A stretch of 64,000 bases of DNA from an uncultured Sulfitobacter sp. Lineage in GTDB: Bacteria > Pseudomonadota > Alphaproteobacteria > Rhodobacterales > Rhodobacteraceae. The position numbers and the translations under genes were made by a program. Below, one piece after another: positions 59,865 to 64,000 of this stretch. Numbering within the stretch: the first letter of the stretch is position 1; each line of letters opens with the position of its first letter. The stretch is taken from positions 310,001-374,000 of the forward strand of contig NZ_CANMFS010000001.1 of NCBI RefSeq assembly GCF_947497275.1. The letters run 5' to 3'. The notes beneath the pieces were generated by a model. That model was not told the DNA's origin, did not search any database, and saw nothing but the letters and a program-made list of their open reading frames with translations.

Positions 59865-60641
59865 ATGCTTCTGGCCATTGATTGCGGGAATACGAATACG
59901 GTGTTCTCGATTTGGGACGGCACCGATTTCATCGCCACCTGGCGCACCTCGACCGAGTGGCAGCGCACGGCGGACCAGTACTATGTCTGGCTCAGTACCC
60001 TGATGAAGCTTCAGAAGATCGAAGCGGACATCACGGATGTCATCGTGTCTTCAACCGTACCGCGTGTCGTGTTCAACCTACGTGTCCTCGCGGACAGGTA
60101 TTTCCAGACCCGGCCCATCGTTGTCGGCAAGCCCGAATGCAGGCTGCCGATTGACGTGCGCGTGGATGTGGGGACTGCGGTGGGGCCGGACAGGTTGGTC
60201 AATTCGGTGGCCGGGCATGATCTTTACGGTGGTGATCTGATCGTGGTCGATTTCGGCACGGCGACGACATTCGACGTGGTGGCGGCCGATGGCGCATATG
60301 TCGGCGGTGTGATCGCACCCGGCGTCAACCTGTCGCTGGAGGCGCTGCACAATGCCGCGGCGGCCCTGCCGCACGTCGATATCTCGAAACCGGCGCATGT
60401 TGTCGGGACGAATACTGTGGCCTGTATGCAATCCGGAGTCTTTTGGGGTTATGTCGGGCTCGTCCGTGAGATATGTGCGCGGATAAAGGCGGAGCGCGCG
60501 CGGGACATGTGCGTGATCTCCACTGGTGGGCTCGCGCCGCTGTTTCAGCAGGCCGAGGCGCTTTTTGATGAATATCAAGATGATCTGACAATACACGGGC
60601 TGACCGTGATCCATAAGTTTAATAAGGAAACAGCTGAATAA
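59865..60641 (+). CDS. coaX: Type III pantothenate kinase
   Basis: A 258-residue ASKHA-fold kinase for the first step of coenzyme A synthesis. The phosphate loop is AIDCGNTNTVFS near residue 4, then GPDRLVNSVAGH near 107 and IVVDFGTATTFDVV near 126. Its stop shares one base with the rnj start (TAATG). Confidence 0.96.
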   Translation: MLLAIDCGNTNTVFSIWDGTDFIATWRTSTEWQRTADQYYVWLSTLMKLQKIEADITDVIVSSTVPRVVFNLRVLADRYFQTRPIVVGKPECRLPIDVRVDVGTAVGPDRLVNSVAGHDLYGGDLIVVDFGTATTFDVVAADGAYVGGVIAPGVNLSLEALHNAAAALPHVDISKPAHVVGTNTVACMQSGVFWGYVGLVREICARIKAERARDMCVISTGGLAPLFQQAEALFDEYQDDLTIHGLTVIHKFNKETAE

Positions 60642-62308
60642 TGAGCAGCGAAAGATTGATCTACCTGCCCCTCGGTGGGGCGGGTGAAATTGGCATGAAT
60701 GCCTATGTGTATGGCTACGGCAAACCCGGCAAGGAGCGGCTTATCGTCGTCGACCTTGGCGTGGCGTTTCCCGATATGGATACGTCCCCCGGCGTGGACC
60801 TGATCATCGCCGATATCGACTGGCTGGTAAAGCGCCGCGACCAGATCGAGGCGGTGTTCGTGACCCACGCGCACGAAGACCACGTGGGCGGCATCGCCCA
60901 TACCTACGACAGTTTGCAGGCGCCGATCTATGCGCGCCGCTTTACCGCCAACATCGCCAAGCGCAAGATGGACGAATACGGCCATCCCGATGACGCGGTT
61001 CGCATTGTGGGGGTGTTTCCGCATCAGGTCGATGCCGGCCCGTTCAAGGTGGGCTTTCAGCCGATTTCGCATTCGATTCCCGAAAGCTCGGCGTTGATCA
61101 TCGACACGCCGGCGGGCCGGATCGTGCATTCGGGCGACTTCAAGGTCGACCTGACTCCCGGCGTGGGCGAGGCATTTGATCCCGCCGCGTTCGAGGAAAT
61201 CGCCAAAGGCGGCGTCAAGGCGTTGATCTGTGACAGCACGAATGTGTTCAGCCCCGAAGCGGGCCGTTCCGAAGCCACGCTTGGCCCCGCCATCGAGGAA
61301 CTTGTCGCGTCCGCCGAGGGCATGGTCGTGGCGACGACGTTCGCGTCCAACGTGGCGCGAGTCAAGACACTGGCCGAGGCGGGGGCGCGGGCAGGACGGT
61401 CCATCGTGCTGCTCGGTCGGGCGATGAACCGGATGGTGGATGCATCGCAGGAAACCAAGGTGCTCGAAGGCTTTCCGGCCACAATCAGCCCGGAACAGGC
61501 GCGGGACGTGCCGCGCGAGAATCTGATGTTGCTGGTTACGGGATCGCAGGGCGAGCGTCGCGCGGCGAGCGCGCAGCTGGCGCGCGGCAAATACATGGGG
61601 CTGGAGATGAAAGAGGGCGATATGTTCCTCTTTTCGTCCAAGACCATTCCGGGCAACGAGCGCGGCGTGATCCGCATCATGAACCAGTTCTCGGAAATGG
61701 GTGTCGACGTCGTAGACGACAGCAACGGCAAATACCATGTCTCGGGCCATGCAAACCGTCCCGACCTGGAAACGCTGCACGATTTGCTGAAACCGCAGGT
61801 TCTGATCCCGATGCACGGCGAACACCGTCACCTGCGCGAGCATGTGAAGATCGCGGATGCGAAGGGCATTACCGGTGTTCTGGCGGTCAACGGGATGATG
61901 ATCGACCTGTCCGGCAATGCGCCGAAGGTGGCCGAGTATGTCGAGACGGGCCGGACCTATCTGGACGGATCGGTACAGGTTGGCGCGTTGGACGGTGTCG
62001 TGCGCGACAGGATCCGCATGGCGTTGAACGGCCATATGACTGTCACGGTGCTGATGGACGAAGAGGACGAGCCGCTTGGCGATCCATGGGTTGATACCAT
62101 GGGCCTGCCGGAAGAGGGCATGAGCAAGTCGCCATTGGTCGACGTCGTGGAACATGATCTGGCGCAATGGCTGGGTCGCGCTGGTGCTAAGACGCTGCGC
62201 GACGACAAGGCGCTCGACGAGGGGCTGCGCAAAGTTGCACGGCAATCGGCGAACAATGAGATCGGCAAAAAGCCCGAAATCACCGTTGTGGTCAGCCGCC
62301 TGAGCTGA
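60641..62308 (+). CDS. rnj: Ribonuclease J
   Basis: A 555-residue metallo-beta-lactamase/beta-CASP nuclease for mRNA turnover and RNA maturation. The metal site THAHEDHVGG is near residue 75, IHSGDFKVD near 165 (with Val before it), the CASP region carries VATTFASNVAR, and SGHANRPDLETL lies near 369. It ends the nuo-birA-coaX unit and is followed by a terminator. Confidence 0.95.
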   Translation: MSSERLIYLPLGGAGEIGMNAYVYGYGKPGKERLIVVDLGVAFPDMDTSPGVDLIIADIDWLVKRRDQIEAVFVTHAHEDHVGGIAHTYDSLQAPIYARRFTANIAKRKMDEYGHPDDAVRIVGVFPHQVDAGPFKVGFQPISHSIPESSALIIDTPAGRIVHSGDFKVDLTPGVGEAFDPAAFEEIAKGGVKALICDSTNVFSPEAGRSEATLGPAIEELVASAEGMVVATTFASNVARVKTLAEAGARAGRSIVLLGRAMNRMVDASQETKVLEGFPATISPEQARDVPRENLMLLVTGSQGERRAASAQLARGKYMGLEMKEGDMFLFSSKTIPGNERGVIRIMNQFSEMGVDVVDDSNGKYHVSGHANRPDLETLHDLLKPQVLIPMHGEHRHLREHVKIADAKGITGVLAVNGMMIDLSGNAPKVAEYVETGRTYLDGSVQVGALDGVVRDRIRMALNGHMTVTVLMDEEDEPLGDPWVDTMGLPEEGMSKSPLVDVVEHDLAQWLGRAGAKTLRDDKALDEGLRKVARQSANNEIGKKPEITVVVSRLS

Positions 62309-62333
62309 TCCCAGCCGTAGAGCGCGTTAAACG

Positions 62334-62369
62334 AAAAAGACCCGCAGCGCGATGCTGCGGGTCTTTTTT
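62334..62369. terminator. Bidirectional rho-independent terminator
   Basis: GACCCGCAGC (62339-62348) pairs with GCTGCGGGTC (62354-62363) over a five-base loop, with AAAAA before and TTTTTT after. It serves rnj on the plus strand and the helicase gene on the minus strand. Confidence 0.92.
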
Positions 62370-62390
62370 ATTGTTTCGGAAAGGTTTGCT

Positions 62391-63932
62391 TCAGGTCTCG
62401 CGCTCTTCAAAGCTGAGTTCGATGAATGCGGGCGTGTGATCGCCAAGACCGACGACCTTGTTGCCACCGCGATCATCGCGGTTATCGCTGCGGCGGTTCG
62501 ACCCGCCACGCCCGCGCGATGATCCGGTGCGCGCGGTGGTGTTTTCGGCTTTCTGCGGGGCCGGGGCGCTGGCCTGCGCGGGCTCCCTGGCGTCCGGTGC
62601 CGGCGTTTCCTCGCGCGCCTTCGACGGCTGCTTTTCGGCATCCGCTTCTTTGGGCGCGTCGGATTTGCGGCTGCGTGACCTTGTGCGCTTGGGCTTGTCG
62701 GTCTTCGTAGCGGCGTCCGGTTTCGGCGTGTCCTGACCGGCGGCATCTGCGGCAGGCTTCTCGCTCCGGGACGTCGCCTTGTCGCCAAGCGGGTTGTCGA
62801 GGCGGGGGATCGTCTTTTGCACCAGCCGTTCGACATCCTCGAAATTCTTCTCATCGCGGGGCGTGCAGATCATGATCGCCTTGCCATCGCGGCCCGCGCG
62901 TCCGGTGCGACCGATGCGGTGCACGTAGTCTTCGGCGTGGCTGGGGACATCATAGTTGAAAACGTGGCTGACTGCGGGCACGTCGAGGCCACGGGCGGCC
63001 ACGTCGGACGCCACGAGAAAGCGCAGATCGCCCGCACGGAATCCATCGAGGGTCTTTGTGCGTTGGCTCTGGTCGAGATCGCCGTGGATCGGGGCGGCGT
63101 CATAGCCGTATTTCTTGAGCGACTTGGCGACCGTATCCACATCCATCTTGCGGTTGCAGAAAATGATCGCGTTGCTGCAATTGTCGCCTTCGGCGTCGAT
63201 CAGCGCGCGCAGGATCCTGCGCTTTTCCGTGCCTTCACGGTCCTTCCGCGACGCCTTGAACATCAGCACACCCTGTTCAATCGTCTCGGAGGTGGTGGCC
63301 TGACGGGCGACTTCGATGCGTTCGGGGTTGCTGAGAAACGTATTGGTGATCCGCTCGATCTCTGGTGCCATCGTGGCGGAGAAGAACAAGGTCTGGCGGG
63401 TGAAGGGCGTGAGGCCGAAGATCCGCTCGATATCGGGGATAAAGCCCATGTCGAGCATTCTGTCGGCTTCGTCGACGACCATCACCTTGACGTCCGTCAG
63501 GATCAGCTTGCCGCGCTCGTGGTGATCGAGCAGGCGGCCGGGCGTGGCGATCAGGACGTCAACGCCCTTGTCGATCAGCTTGTCCTGTTCCTTGAACGAG
63601 ACGCCGCCGATCAGCAGCGCCTTGGTCAGCTTGAGGTGCTTGGTATAGGTATCGAAATTCTCGGCCACCTGCGCGGCAAGCTCGCGGGTGGGGCACAGCA
63701 CGAGGCTGCGCGGCATCCGCGCGCGCGCGCGTCCGCGGGCCAGCGCCGTGATCATCGGCAGAACGAAGCTGGCGGTTTTGCCGGTGCCTGTCTGAGCAAT
63801 GCCCAGAACGTCGCGGCCTGTGAGGGCGGCGGGGATGGCGCCAGCCTGAATCGGTGTAGGGGTTTCGTATCCCGCTTCCTCGATGGCTTTGAGGACCTTG
63901 GGGTTCAGGTTCAAATCTGAGAATTTTGTCAT
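62391..63932 (-). CDS. rhlE: DEAD-box RNA helicase, RhlE-like
   Basis: A 513-residue ATP-dependent RNA helicase. Motifs: AQTGTGKT near residue 45, PTRELAAQ, VDEADRMLDMG, SAT, ARGLDVP and HRIGRTGRAG near 330. The final 140 residues are low-complexity, rich in Lys, Arg, Ser, Pro and Ala (TRSRSRKSD), a likely RNA-binding tail. ATG 63932 begins MTKFSDLNLNPKVLKAI, the usual RhlE start; an in-frame start 20 codons upstream is less likely. RNase J and a helicase side by side suggest linked RNA turnover, but they are convergent genes. Confidence 0.92.
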   Translation of the reverse strand: MTKFSDLNLNPKVLKAIEEAGYETPTPIQAGAIPAALTGRDVLGIAQTGTGKTASFVLPMITALARGRARARMPRSLVLCPTRELAAQVAENFDTYTKHLKLTKALLIGGVSFKEQDKLIDKGVDVLIATPGRLLDHHERGKLILTDVKVMVVDEADRMLDMGFIPDIERIFGLTPFTRQTLFFSATMAPEIERITNTFLSNPERIEVARQATTSETIEQGVLMFKASRKDREGTEKRRILRALIDAEGDNCSNAIIFCNRKMDVDTVAKSLKKYGYDAAPIHGDLDQSQRTKTLDGFRAGDLRFLVASDVAARGLDVPAVSHVFNYDVPSHAEDYVHRIGRTGRAGRDGKAIMICTPRDEKNFEDVERLVQKTIPRLDNPLGDKATSRSEKPAADAAGQDTPKPDAATKTDKPKRTRSRSRKSDAPKEADAEKQPSKAREETPAPDAREPAQASAPAPQKAENTTARTGSSRGRGGSNRRSDNRDDRGGNKVVGLGDHTPAFIELSFEERET

Positions 63933-64000
63933 GTGTATCCGTATGTTGCGGACACTGGTCTGGCCCGCGGCAGCGTTCATATCGGCCCGCACGGCCCAAT

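Overview
The window is a GC-rich stretch of an alphaproteobacterial chromosome, most likely a Rhodobacterales (Roseobacter-group) marine bacterium. The main support is the NADH:quinone oxidoreductase (nuo) operon with the small accessory genes seen in that order (DUF5337- and DUF5333-type proteins, a NuoE with a long helix-hairpin-helix tail), followed by birA, coaX and rnj. The assignment comes from recognised families and gene order; no database was searched.

Layout. 1-2620: the end of malate synthase G, a GlcG-like protein, a class-I glutamine-amidotransferase-like hydrolase (C26) and an SDR dehydrogenase. 2964-5991: pntAB transhydrogenase. 6038-7838: the pntB terminator, directly abutted by a 1.74-kb element with 13-bp inverted ends and a frameshifted transposase-like gene. 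8185-12119: MATE exporter, DUF3422 membrane protein, YeeE/YedE sulfur transporter. 12336-22282: a peptide-type ABC importer (binding protein and two permeases on the minus strand, a double ATPase on the plus strand) followed by an ArgE-like deacetylase, a DadA-like oxidase and an M20 amidohydrolase, which looks like a peptide/amino-acid salvage locus. 22294-25654: LPS core genes (glycosyltransferase, waaA) and moaA. 25743-30938: a lipoprotein, an AlkD-like glycosylase, glmU, a phosphoglycolate-phosphatase-like HAD, a DegT-family aminotransferase and a PNPOx-like stress protein. 31092-39036: the leucine/isovalerate catabolic (liu) cluster ivd-mccB-mccA-hmgL, which carries a wrecked enoyl-CoA hydratase (liuC-like) and an internally deleted ASCH gene. 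39046-40359: a secreted protein of unknown function. 40599-62308: one long plus-strand transcription unit nuoA-N, birA, coaX, rnj. 62391-63932: a RhlE-like DEAD-box helicase.

How the genes fit together. pntAB and complex I both handle pyridine nucleotides at the membrane. The liu cluster turns leucine into acetyl-CoA and acetoacetate, uses a biotin enzyme (MCC), and its electrons enter through ETF; biotin ligase (birA) sits at the end of the nuo unit. Malate synthase would use the glyoxylate made from acetyl-CoA.

The least explained part is the nuo operon. At least ten non-nuo reading frames are interleaved among the 14 nuo genes. Several are stop-start coupled to nuo genes, four carry export signals, and two (37 and 23 codons of product) are so short that routine gene calling would miss them. 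A nested hairpin element precedes the 23-residue membrane peptide between nuoJ and nuoK. No tRNA, rRNA, CRISPR array, prophage or replication origin was seen.
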